Shown here: positions 8,335 through 16,419 of the stretch, piece after piece
Layout: each line of letters begins with the position of its first letter
Numbering within the stretch: the first letter of the stretch is position 1
Source of the DNA: an uncultured Oscillospiraceae bacterium
GTDB taxonomy: Bacteria > Bacillota > Clostridia > Oscillospirales > Oscillospiraceae
Reading direction: 5' to 3'
NCBI GenBank assembly: GCA_947625815.1
Contig: CANQPU010000035.1
Span: 1-50,833 of the forward strand
DNA length: 50,833 bases
Translations under genes and position numbers: made by a program
The notes under the pieces: model-generated
Seen by the model: the letters and a program-made list of their open reading frames with translations, nothing else
Database searches by the model: none
Told to the model about the DNA's origin: nothing

Positions 8335-9536
8335 CGCAAGGCCCCCTTTCGCAGTTTGCTTTTGCCGCCGAAAAGAACGGCCAGCGCGGCGGCGGCAATA
8401 CCAAGCAGGGCCGTGAACACAAGTCCCGCCTGCCAGGTAAGGACGGGTACGCCGAAGATGCTTACAAACTCCGTCCTGCCAAAGAGGAGCCGGTTCACCA
8501 CCACGGAATAGGGGTTCAGCACCTTCGCAAGGGTCCCGCTTGAGTAGCCCCACCTGACCCCCGCCAGGGTACAGGCGAGGAATACGCCCGCGCCCAGTGC
8601 GAAGGGCAGGAGGGCGTGATCTCCGACCTCGCCAAGCGCCAGAAATATCATGCCCAGCGACCAGAAGCCCAGTGCGCGGCTGAGGGCGCTGACGGCACAG
8701 TAGGCGAAGAGCGTGATGTTGACCGATGCCTCCTTGAACGTCTCCGCCGCGTAGACCGGGAGGCCGCCCGCGTCCGTGAGGTTGGAGAACGCCTCAAAGC
8801 CCGCGAAGTCCACGGCGGAAAACCACAGGGAGACGGTGAGTATGTAGATCGATGCCGCCGCGAGTTTCGCAAATATCGTGGAGATTCCTCCGCCGGGGGA
8901 GGTCAGCATCAGCTCCGTCATGCGGCACTCCTTGTCGCGGGTGAAGGTCTGGGAGAGGGCGTAAAGCGCCATCAGAAGGATGAGCATGGTTGAGAAATCA
9001 TAGTTTAAGTAAAGCTTGTACCCCTCCGTGTAGTAAAACCGCGTGACGCGCCGGCCCTGGTAGAGCCTCGCTATGACCGCGTTTCTCCGGGCCTCATAGG
9101 TATTTCCCAGACTTTCGTAAAATTGCGCGTTCTCACGGGCCGCCCGCACCACCTCCGCCGCGTCCGCTCGGTAGGTGTAGAACCGCTTCATGGGGTCAAC
9201 GAAGTATCGCTCAAGCAGGTTCTTGTCGCTGTATACGTTCCCGGTCAGCGTCCCCTCCACATCGCCCCGCGTCGTGGCGGTGAGGTCGTTGACCGCTGTC
9301 TCCAAGGGCTTGTAGACGTCCAACAGCGCGTTTATCTTGGCAAGGGTGATCTCGCCGCTGTAGTTTTCATACTGCTCCCAGTAGACCCGGTTCCAGGTGC
9401 TATCCTCATGCAGATAGGAGATGCTGTCCACGGTGGCGTAAATTTTCGCAAGGTCGAAAACCGTGAACGCCGCCAGGGCAATGACGACAGGCAGCCGCAA
9501 AAAGAGCTTTTTCAGCTCAAAACCCACAAGCCTCAC
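8331..9536 (-). CDS. ABC-2-type transporter permease
   Basis: This 401-residue membrane subunit begins MRLVGFELKKLF, the same cytoplasmic lead-in as the neighbouring permeases. One N-terminal membrane helix is followed by about 160 extracytoplasmic residues rich in charged helices, then about five helices from NYDFSTMLILLMALYAL to the C-terminus. The segment FTRDKECRMTELMLTSPGG resembles the coupling region of ABC-2 exporters. GTG 9536 overlaps the ATPase stop by four bases, so the two are translationally coupled. It should pair with the half-permease at 6562-8334. The substrate is unknown. Confidence 0.8.
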   Translation of the reverse strand: MRLVGFELKKLFLRLPVVIALAAFTVFDLAKIYATVDSISYLHEDSTWNRVYWEQYENYSGEITLAKINALLDVYKPLETAVNDLTATTRGDVEGTLTGNVYSDKNLLERYFVDPMKRFYTYRADAAEVVRAARENAQFYESLGNTYEARRNAVIARLYQGRRVTRFYYTEGYKLYLNYDFSTMLILLMALYALSQTFTRDKECRMTELMLTSPGGGISTIFAKLAAASIYILTVSLWFSAVDFAGFEAFSNLTDAGGLPVYAAETFKEASVNITLFAYCAVSALSRALGFWSLGMIFLALGEVGDHALLPFALGAGVFLACTLAGVRWGYSSGTLAKVLNPYSVVVNRLLFGRTEFVSIFGVPVLTWQAGLVFTALLGIAAAALAVLFGGKSKLRKGALR

Positions 9537-10402
9537 AGCTCCACCTCCCCGAAGTGGGAGAGGAACACATCCTCAAGATTAGGCTCCGCGTGGACCGCGC
9601 TGGGGTGGGGCATCCCCCGGCAGACGATGCGCATAGTCACCCCCGCGCCGGTCCTGCGCATATTGCTGATGTTGAATTTGTCAAACTGCCCCAGGTCCTC
9701 CCCCTCCGGCACCGTCACCGTCCAGACGAGTCCCGCGCACTCCCGCTCCAGCTCGTGGGGCGTGTCCTGACAGACAAGCCGGCCCTCCTTCAAAAGAATG
9801 ACCTCGTTGGCGATGAACTCCACATCGGAGACGATGTGGGTGGCCAGAAGGACCATCCGATCCTTTGAAAATCGGGTGATCAGGTTGCGGAACCGTATCC
9901 GCTCCTGCGGATCAAGCCCCGCCGTGGGTTCGTCGAGAATAAGAATGGCAGGGTCTGACAGCATGGCCTGGACGATGCCCACGCGCTGGCGCATACCGCC
10001 GGACAGCGCCCCCACCTTCTTGTCTCTGGCATCAGAGAGATTGACGACCTCCAGAAGCTCCGACGCCCGCTTTTTGCCCTCAGCCGCCGGGATGCCCTTC
10101 AGGGCGCACATATAGGCCAGAAAGTCCGTCACCGTAAAGTCCCGGTAGAACTCCGGGTACTGGGGCAGGTAGCCGATTCTTGACAAAAACTCCCGCCCCA
10201 GCTCCCGCACGTCTGTGCCGTCCACGGTTATTCTTCCGGAATCTGGCCTCACAAGGCCCACAAGAATACTTATGAGCGTGGTTTTCCCCGCGCCGTTGGC
10301 TCCGAGAAGCCCGTAGACGCCGCTTGAAAGCGTGGCGGAGAAATCTCGGAGGGCGTACTTCCGGCGATAGCGCTTGGAGATGTTTTTAAACCTTATTTCC
10401 AT
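9533..10402 (-). CDS. ABC transporter ATP-binding protein
   Basis: This 289-residue nucleotide-binding subunit powers the membrane partners encoded next to it. Motifs are intact: Walker A GANGAGKTT, Q-loop in IGYLPQYPEF, signature LSGGMRQR, Walker B LILDEPTAGLD and H-loop ATHIV. The C-terminal 70 residues are an accessory region as in CcmA/NatA-type exporters. ATG 10402 is chosen over an upstream TTG because GAGG lies seven bases before it. It follows the lipoprotein gene by nine bases and overlaps the next permease, so it belongs to one operon of four genes. Confidence 0.93.
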   Translation of the reverse strand: MEIRFKNISKRYRRKYALRDFSATLSSGVYGLLGANGAGKTTLISILVGLVRPDSGRITVDGTDVRELGREFLSRIGYLPQYPEFYRDFTVTDFLAYMCALKGIPAAEGKKRASELLEVVNLSDARDKKVGALSGGMRQRVGIVQAMLSDPAILILDEPTAGLDPQERIRFRNLITRFSKDRMVLLATHIVSDVEFIANEVILLKEGRLVCQDTPHELERECAGLVWTVTVPEGEDLGQFDKFNISNMRRTGAGVTMRIVCRGMPHPSAVHAEPNLEDVFLSHFGEVEL

Positions 10403-10411
10403 ATTCAAGCC

Positions 10412-12535
10412 TCACGCAAAGGATAACACCACGACCCGCGCCGGTATGTCTGAAAATCCGCCGATCTTCACAAGGCACAGCTTCAGATCATCCAAAATGA
10501 GGATTCCGGGCGCGGCATTGAAAACATCCTCATTTTCGTCCGTGATGGTGTACTCCAGGTGCAGGCTGTCATCCTTCGACCCGTAGATTCGCACAGTCAG
10601 ATCACCGTCAAAAGCGGTGGTGGCAAAATACTCGCCGTCGCGGGAGACATAGAGATCTCCGCTGCCCTCCTGTGCTGAGTGCTTGTAGATCACACTGGTC
10701 AACCCGTCAACATCCGCCACAGCCATGGCCCCGGAGGCAGCAAAGAAGTTTTCATTGAAAAGTATCTTCCCTCCGGCATACCCCACCGGCCCCTGGGGGT
10801 CGAAGCCGTCGAACCCGGCGCAGACAAGGTCCTCGCCGTCAAGCCCCACACTGCCAAAATGAGCGTTGTCTGCAAAGACCAATTTAGAGGCGTCCTCATT
10901 GAACCAGAGGCCCGTGGCCATCGTGATGCCGCTGTTCTCATCCCTGTGACCACTGGTCAGATCGCGCAGAAGCGTGACCTTATCGGTGTCGCGGGAGTAG
11001 AGGTATATCCCGTCATTCATAATGGAGAAGGCCACATAACGCCCGTCCGGGGAAATGGCGGCACACATGATGTTCTTATCCCCTCCGGCGAGAGCGGAGA
11101 GGGAAAACCTGTCTGTTTCCGAAAGTGCGCTGTCAAGAAAAACGCACACCGTGCCGCTCCCGCCGGGAACGGTCTGCGTCAATACGGCGGCCCCGCCGCC
11201 TCCCTCCGCCTCGCCCACGGCGCAGAAGCCTCCGTTGATTGGATGGTATGCGGCGTTCTTGAGATCAGGAACCGGCCCCTCGGCCAGAACCTGGCCGGAC
11301 CTCATGTCAACAAGGCACAGTCCATCCGACTTTCTGACAAGCACGGTGTCCCCTTGACCGTACCACAGGGAACGGACGTTTTCGTCCAGCGCCTCGGGGG
11401 TTTCCGTCACGCTGACGGCGGATGTGCCACTCCCGGTCTGATTACCATCGCCTAACCCACCCGCGTCGAGCTTGTCCTGAGACCATATGGGCAGGGAGTC
11501 TGTTTTGATCAGCCCCCAGCTTCGGGCGTTGCCGTCCTCGCCGTCCCTGATACAGGCGACGGCGTAGAAGGTGGTCACCCCCTCCAGGCTGTCCAGGCTG
11601 AGGTCGCCTTCCACTCTCGCGACCTTCCCTTTTTCCAGAGTCACCTCCCAAACCGCGCCGGCCCCGTCCGACAGAGGCACGTGGTCCGCGAAAAAGGAGA
11701 CCTCGTAGGTGATCCCCGGTATTCCGCAGATGTCCAGCGCCACGTGGAGAGAGTCTCTCCCCGTAACGTCAAGGTCGTTGAGCTCCTGCTTTCCGTCATA
11801 GGTGTCGAAAACGTAGACGGTCTTGTCGAGCCTGTCCTGGCGCGTCTCTCCGTCCGACACGGCCATGCCGACCTTCGCGCCCAGGTTTTTCTCCACAAAT
11901 TCCGCGGTCATCAGCTCATTTGTGACCGTAACGCTGGTCAGCGCCTTTAAGGGCTCCGCGCCCGGAGCCCCGGTCTCGGGATCGGCGGAAAAATGGATGA
12001 AGTTTATGGTGCTGAGCGCGTCGCCGTAGAGGCCAAAGTTAGACGAGCTCACCATATCCGGCTCAAAATCGGCGTTGAAAATATTGGCCACGGTAAAGGT
12101 CAGCGTCTCCCCGGCCGCCCCAGCGACGGGGACAAAGTTAAAGGTGAACTGCTCCTCCACGTTATCCTCACGGAGTGTGAACGGGTGCATGTAGCCGTAC
12201 TCGCCCTGGCCGTTTAGTCTGTAGGGCTGGGGTATGCCGTTAAGGAACAGCAGAAACCCCACATTTCTTCCGGCTCCATCGCCCTCGGCGCGGTAGGGGA
12301 CCTCCAGCTCGCCGCCGGAATACTCCAGCGGCGCGTCTTCATCGCGCCCCGGCCAATTTCCGCTGTGCGCAACATAGCCGAGGATCTCCGGCGGCCCTTC
12401 ATAGTCGAAGGGGTTGTCCTGGATCTCATCGTCCCCGCCACCATATGTACCGCCGGGATCTTTATTTGTCCCACAACCAGATAAAAGGGAAATGAGTAGG
12501 CATGCGACCAGTAAAAATGTTAGTTTTGTTTTCAT
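10412..12535 (-). CDS. Large lipoprotein heading the second ABC operon
   Basis: This 707-residue exported protein has a lipoprotein signal (MKTKLTFLLVACLLISLLSGCG, lipobox LLSGC) and should be anchored to the outer face of the membrane. The first half contains beta-rich extracellular segments. From about residue 390 repeated sheet-like units (GQGDTVLVRKSDGLCLVD, SPDGRYVAFSIMNDGIYLY) suggest a propeller. ATG 12535 has AAAGGAG eight bases upstream. It is first in the operon with ATPase 9533-10402 and the two permeases, suggesting a sensing or substrate-binding part. Its promoter carries the direct repeats shared by the block. No named family recognised. Confidence 0.75.
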   Translation of the reverse strand: MKTKLTFLLVACLLISLLSGCGTNKDPGGTYGGGDDEIQDNPFDYEGPPEILGYVAHSGNWPGRDEDAPLEYSGGELEVPYRAEGDGAGRNVGFLLFLNGIPQPYRLNGQGEYGYMHPFTLREDNVEEQFTFNFVPVAGAAGETLTFTVANIFNADFEPDMVSSSNFGLYGDALSTINFIHFSADPETGAPGAEPLKALTSVTVTNELMTAEFVEKNLGAKVGMAVSDGETRQDRLDKTVYVFDTYDGKQELNDLDVTGRDSLHVALDICGIPGITYEVSFFADHVPLSDGAGAVWEVTLEKGKVARVEGDLSLDSLEGVTTFYAVACIRDGEDGNARSWGLIKTDSLPIWSQDKLDAGGLGDGNQTGSGTSAVSVTETPEALDENVRSLWYGQGDTVLVRKSDGLCLVDMRSGQVLAEGPVPDLKNAAYHPINGGFCAVGEAEGGGGAAVLTQTVPGGSGTVCVFLDSALSETDRFSLSALAGGDKNIMCAAISPDGRYVAFSIMNDGIYLYSRDTDKVTLLRDLTSGHRDENSGITMATGLWFNEDASKLVFADNAHFGSVGLDGEDLVCAGFDGFDPQGPVGYAGGKILFNENFFAASGAMAVADVDGLTSVIYKHSAQEGSGDLYVSRDGEYFATTAFDGDLTVRIYGSKDDSLHLEYTITDENEDVFNAAPGILILDDLKLCLVKIGGFSDIPARVVVLSFA

Positions 12536-12566
12536 GCAGATGTCTCCTTTCATGGAATTACAATGG

Positions 12567-12598
12567 ATCATACAGCTTGAAAGTCAAAATTCGGACAA
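12567..12598 (-). promoter_or_regulatory. Promoter with TTGNC direct repeats (lipoprotein/ABC operon 2)
   Basis: Reading leftward: TTGTC, six bases, TTGAC, ten bases, TATGAT. The half-sites are 11 bp apart, typical of OmpR-family response-regulator sites. The same layout occurs at 18172-18203 and 20238-20269. The downstream half-site takes the place of a -35 box with too short a spacer for a normal sigma-A promoter, which suggests activation. Confidence 0.65.
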
Positions 12599-12637
12599 GA
12601 AATTAAAAAATATCGTTCTTGAGGAGCCCATGGGGCT

Positions 12638-13408
12638 TTACCTTGTTCCCAGCATATCCAAAGCACCGTTCATAACAGCTTGGGCTATCGTGTCCTGATA
12701 GTCTGCTGACTGGAGCCTGGCGCGCTCGGCGGGGTTGGACAGGAAACCAATCTCCATGAGCGCCGCGGGCATTGTGGTGTCCCGAATGACCTGGAAGTTT
12801 TCGTCCTTGACATTGCGGGTCTTGACGCCCAACGCGTCGGCCGCCGCCAATATGTACTCCGCCAGTCGCTGCCCCTTTGTGCCGTTATGGTAGTAGCCCT
12901 CAAAGCCGCTGATAGAGCTGTCCTCATAGGAATTGCAGTGGACGCTCACAAAGAGGTCGGCGGAGGCGTCATTGGCGATCCGGCACCGCCGGTCCAGGCT
13001 CACGTCCGTATCGTCCTTCCGCGTCAAAATGACCGTCACGCCCTCGGCCCTCAGCTTTTCGGCGGCAAGCAAAGTTACTGCGAGAGTGATGTCCTTTTCC
13101 AGCACGCCGTCAAAGGCACAGCCGGACTGAACGCCGCCGTGTCCCGCGTCCAGAACGACCGTATATACTTCGATGGCTTCCGTTGCGGGATCGCTCCACG
13201 CCGCTCCCCCGCCTGTATCCGTGAAATTCTCCCCCTTTGGCTGGCCCTCGTCATCGCTTTTGGAAAAGATGTGCTCCCTGACATACAAAATGCCGCAAAT
13301 CAGGAGCGCGGCCAGCAACACCGCCAGCAGGGCGATAAACGCACGCAAAGCATAGGCCATCGCCAGCCTCACTCCCCGCTTTTTTCTTCTTGGCGACACA
13401 CGATCCAT
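12638..13408 (-). CDS. N-acetylmuramoyl-L-alanine amidase (Amidase_3), membrane-anchored
   Basis: This zinc amidase cleaves the lactyl-peptide bond of peptidoglycan outside the cell. Of its 256 residues, about 15-42 form an uncleaved signal anchor (AFIALLAVLLAALLICGILYV). A linker follows, then the catalytic domain from about residue 82. Zinc ligands are visible as the H of DAGHGG, the E of VLEKD and the H of SVHCNS; the catalytic glutamate is in MEIGFLSN. It resembles CwlD/LytC catalytic domains but lacks extra binding repeats. It is last in the 18140-12638 operon, 16 bases after the permease, which links this ABC system to the cell wall. Confidence 0.9.
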   Translation of the reverse strand: MDRVSPRRKKRGVRLAMAYALRAFIALLAVLLAALLICGILYVREHIFSKSDDEGQPKGENFTDTGGGAAWSDPATEAIEVYTVVLDAGHGGVQSGCAFDGVLEKDITLAVTLLAAEKLRAEGVTVILTRKDDTDVSLDRRCRIANDASADLFVSVHCNSYEDSSISGFEGYYHNGTKGQRLAEYILAAADALGVKTRNVKDENFQVIRDTTMPAALMEIGFLSNPAERARLQSADYQDTIAQAVMNGALDMLGTR

Positions 13409-13424
13409 TTTCTATCTCCGCCCC

Positions 13425-15695
13425 TCACGTAAAGAACCAGGCGTATACAGGATATAACGAGAAGCTTTGGGCGGCTTTGAGGCCCAGCGCGGAAAGGACG
13501 CAGGGGGCGGCCAGGAGCAGGAATGCGAGAAAAATCGTTTGGATATGGCTCCTGCGCCAAAAGGACAACAGCGCAACGGTCAGCGCCATGACCGCGCCGC
13601 AGAGCATCTGGAGCGCCAGCTTTGCCGCTCCCAGGGCCCCCGCCGGGACAAATGCAGGCAGGCCCCGGTAAAGGGGGATCATCCGGGCCGGGGTAAAAAG
13701 GCCGTGTATGGGAAAGGCCCTGACCGTGGAAATGGCCCTAAAAAGGAATGGGACGGCGGCGAAAATCGCCCCGGCGAGGGCGCACAGGATGAGCTTTCGC
13801 CGCAAAACGCCCCCGCCGCCCGTTTTGGTGGCGCAAAGGACGCTCCACGCGCCGCCGGAAAACTCCATGGCCCCGGCGCCGGACAGGGCGAGAATGAGGC
13901 CCATGGTCAGAAGGAGAAAGCCCGACAGCTCCGCCTCCCCCAGCGCGCCCATCAGGTAGAGCCAGCCGGTGTCGTAAAGAAACGCGCCGCCAGCCTTGAC
14001 AAGCTCGTATTGATCCAGGACCCGCTCAAAGGCGGGATAAAAAGCGGTGACGGCCTGCCAGTTGGCCTTCAGCGCATCGCCCACATCCTCCGAAAGCTCC
14101 CCGGAGGCCACGGCGGCGTCGATTTGGCGTATTTCCTCAAATGCCTCGTCAAACCGGGCTTTCTCCGAGGCGATGAGCGCCTCCTTTTCCTCCGTCAGCT
14201 CCCCCTCCAGGCTCAGCATGACGCTCTGATAATACTGCTCCGTGGAGGAGGGGGTGTAGGGTTTGGAAAGGCTCTGCGCGGCAATGAGGCACGAGAATGT
14301 GAGCAGGAGAGCAAGGCCGTGATTGGTGATGAGGAGCTTGTACGCCTCATGCCGCGTAAGGGAGGCGTGGGGGCGAAAAGGCAATGGACGGGGGCGCAAG
14401 GCACGCGCCGCCGTTTGCCCGATGGGACGCCAGTACAGGAAAAGGTCGAGGACGATGCCGATAAGGGCTGTGGCTAACCCAAGGCCCAAGCTCAATACCG
14501 TGCGCGAGACAGGTTTTCCTCCCAGGTTCAGATTCAGATAGGCGCCGAAAATACTCTCCGTCCGCAGGAGGGCAAAGAGATTGAGGTGCTTTGCGGGACT
14601 TGCCACCGAGGCCGCCGGGACAAAGCGCCAAAGCGCGAAGCTTACGACCCACAAAACCGCGCCTCCAAAGTACGGAACGGTCACGCGGCCGCTCACGATA
14701 CAAAGCCCGGTAATCAGCGCGAAGGCCGCGAACAGCGTAAGGCTCTTTGCAGCTACGGACAGGGCATAGAACTCTAAGACAGTGATTTTGAGACCGCTCT
14801 CCCTATACGCGGCCACCGATTGAAGCCGGACATTCAGATCCCACCACCCGGCGGTAACGCCGGAAAAGAGGACGTCAACGGTGAAGAACACCGTCTCCGT
14901 CACAACGCAGTAGATAAGCAGGGCCAGGAGCTTGGCGGTTACGGTGGGAACCACGCCGCGCTTTGTGGCCCTGGTGACAGCCGCCAGCCCCTTCAGCTTC
15001 TCGTCGGACACAAGGCCGGTGACGAAAAGGAAGGACAGCGCAATCATCAGAAGGTCGGCCCACAGATTTTGCGCCGGCGCGGTAATAGGCGCGGAGGGTA
15101 TCCAGCTGATGCCCTCCGTCGTCAGCGACGCGTGGTCGGCGGCGCTTTTTTTGATGTTCCGGGAGGAAAAGCTGTCATCGTTTTGGGCGTTTGCGAAAAT
15201 GGAGATACCGCCCAGAAGATTTTCCCGCTCCTGAACGTCCTGAAGGTACAACCCATAGCCGTAAACCTTGCTCTCCTCGCCGTAGATCCTGTCGATAAAC
15301 GCCTTTTCCGCCGCCAGGGAGTCGGTATAGTGCAGGTAAGCCCCAGAGGTATAGAGGTCATAGTATTTTTCAAAGACGCCGGGGTTCTCCGCCAGCTCCT
15401 GCTCGGCGAACTGCTCCCCTATCCCGGAGGCGCGCAGGAGCAGGATATCGTCTACAAACGTTACGCCGTCAATGGTCTCCCGGAGCTTACCCACATAGGC
15501 GTGCTTCTCCTCCTCGCTCATGCCGGAGATGTCGGCATAAAGCCTCTTGTACGCCGCCAGCCCCGGCGCGGACGAGCCTCCAAGGCTTGAATACCACAGA
15601 ATGAATACATTGACCGCCAACAGCGCCAGCGCGGAGAGAACGAACGCCCGTCGCCGCCACACCTTGGAAAGCTCAAACAGCGTGAGGCGTACCAT
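13425..15695 (-). CDS. Fused double ABC-2-type permease
   Basis: This 756-residue membrane protein consists of two half-permeases in tandem. The first starts MVRLTLFELSKVWRRRAF and the second near residue 450 at SLTRHEAYKLLITNHG. Each half has a membrane helix, a large charged extracytoplasmic loop and about five further helices. In the neighbouring operon these halves are separate genes, so this one looks like a fusion. ATG 15695 overlaps the ATPase gene by 23 bases and follows an AGGAGGGGG stretch. It works with ATPase 15673-16419 and probably exports, or senses and removes, an unknown compound. Confidence 0.8.
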   Translation of the reverse strand: MVRLTLFELSKVWRRRAFVLSALALLAVNVFILWYSSLGGSSAPGLAAYKRLYADISGMSEEEKHAYVGKLRETIDGVTFVDDILLLRASGIGEQFAEQELAENPGVFEKYYDLYTSGAYLHYTDSLAAEKAFIDRIYGEESKVYGYGLYLQDVQERENLLGGISIFANAQNDDSFSSRNIKKSAADHASLTTEGISWIPSAPITAPAQNLWADLLMIALSFLFVTGLVSDEKLKGLAAVTRATKRGVVPTVTAKLLALLIYCVVTETVFFTVDVLFSGVTAGWWDLNVRLQSVAAYRESGLKITVLEFYALSVAAKSLTLFAAFALITGLCIVSGRVTVPYFGGAVLWVVSFALWRFVPAASVASPAKHLNLFALLRTESIFGAYLNLNLGGKPVSRTVLSLGLGLATALIGIVLDLFLYWRPIGQTAARALRPRPLPFRPHASLTRHEAYKLLITNHGLALLLTFSCLIAAQSLSKPYTPSSTEQYYQSVMLSLEGELTEEKEALIASEKARFDEAFEEIRQIDAAVASGELSEDVGDALKANWQAVTAFYPAFERVLDQYELVKAGGAFLYDTGWLYLMGALGEAELSGFLLLTMGLILALSGAGAMEFSGGAWSVLCATKTGGGGVLRRKLILCALAGAIFAAVPFLFRAISTVRAFPIHGLFTPARMIPLYRGLPAFVPAGALGAAKLALQMLCGAVMALTVALLSFWRRSHIQTIFLAFLLLAAPCVLSALGLKAAQSFSLYPVYAWFFT

Positions 15696-16419
15696 CCTCC
15701 CCCTCCTCTCCAAAGAGCCTCATATACACGTCCTCCAGGCTGGCCGCCCCGTGGATTTCGCAAAGCTCCTCCACCGTCCCCCGGTCAATAATCTCTCCGC
15801 TTTTGAGCAGTATGATCTCGTCCGCGATCGTCTCAATGTCCGAGACCACGTGGGTGGATACGAGAATTATCCGCCCCTCCGAAAGCTGGGCAATCCGCTC
15901 CCGGATCCTCACCCGCTCCTTTGGGTCCAGCCCCGCCGTGGGTTCGTCGAGAACAACGAGCTTGGGGTCGCCTAAAATGGCCTGGGCGATCAAAAGCCGC
16001 TGTTTCATGCCGCCGGAATAGGTGCCGATAAGGCGGTTTGCGTTCTCAGTCATATTGACATACCGCAGGACGCGGTCAATTTCTCCCAGCTGTTCCCGGC
16101 TCCTGATACCCTTGAGGGTGGCCATGTAGCTTAAAAACCGCCGCCCGGTAAAGGCGTCGTACATCCCCTGCTGTTGGGGCGCAAAGCCCAGGATGGCCCT
16201 ATACTCAGCCCCAAGGGCGCCGGTCTCCGTCCCGTTCCACTTACACCTGCCGCCCGTGGGGCGCAGATTGCCAGTGATGATGTTCATAAGGGTGGACTTC
16301 CCCGCCCCGTTGGGGCCCAAAAGCCCGTAGACACCGTTATGAAGCGTGAGGTTTATGCCGGTGAGCGCCAGCTTGTCTTTATACTTTTTGGAAATGTCGC
16401 AAAGCTCCAGCATGGTCAC
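15673..16419 (-). CDS. ABC transporter ATP-binding protein
   Basis: This 248-residue ABC ATPase has intact motifs: Walker A GPNGAGKST, signature YSGGMKQR, Walker B LVVLDEPTAGLD and H-loop STHVV. It is related to the ATPase at 9533-10402. GTG 16419 overlaps the lipoprotein stop codon and has GGAGG seven bases upstream; the ATG two codons later is the alternative. It partners with the overlapping fused permease. The gene order lipoprotein-ATPase-permease repeats that of the second operon, indicating duplication of a whole module. Confidence 0.93.
   Translation of the reverse strand: MTMLELCDISKKYKDKLALTGINLTLHNGVYGLLGPNGAGKSTLMNIITGNLRPTGGRCKWNGTETGALGAEYRAILGFAPQQQGMYDAFTGRRFLSYMATLKGIRSREQLGEIDRVLRYVNMTENANRLIGTYSGGMKQRLLIAQAILGDPKLVVLDEPTAGLDPKERVRIRERIAQLSEGRIILVSTHVVSDIETIADEIILLKSGEIIDRGTVEELCEIHGAASLEDVYMRLFGEEGEDGTPHAV

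Noticed and set aside
13467-14477. 336-codon rightward frame opposite the fused permease
   Set aside because: Gln/Gly/Arg-rich antisense shadow without start signals; the minus strand encodes clear membrane helices.
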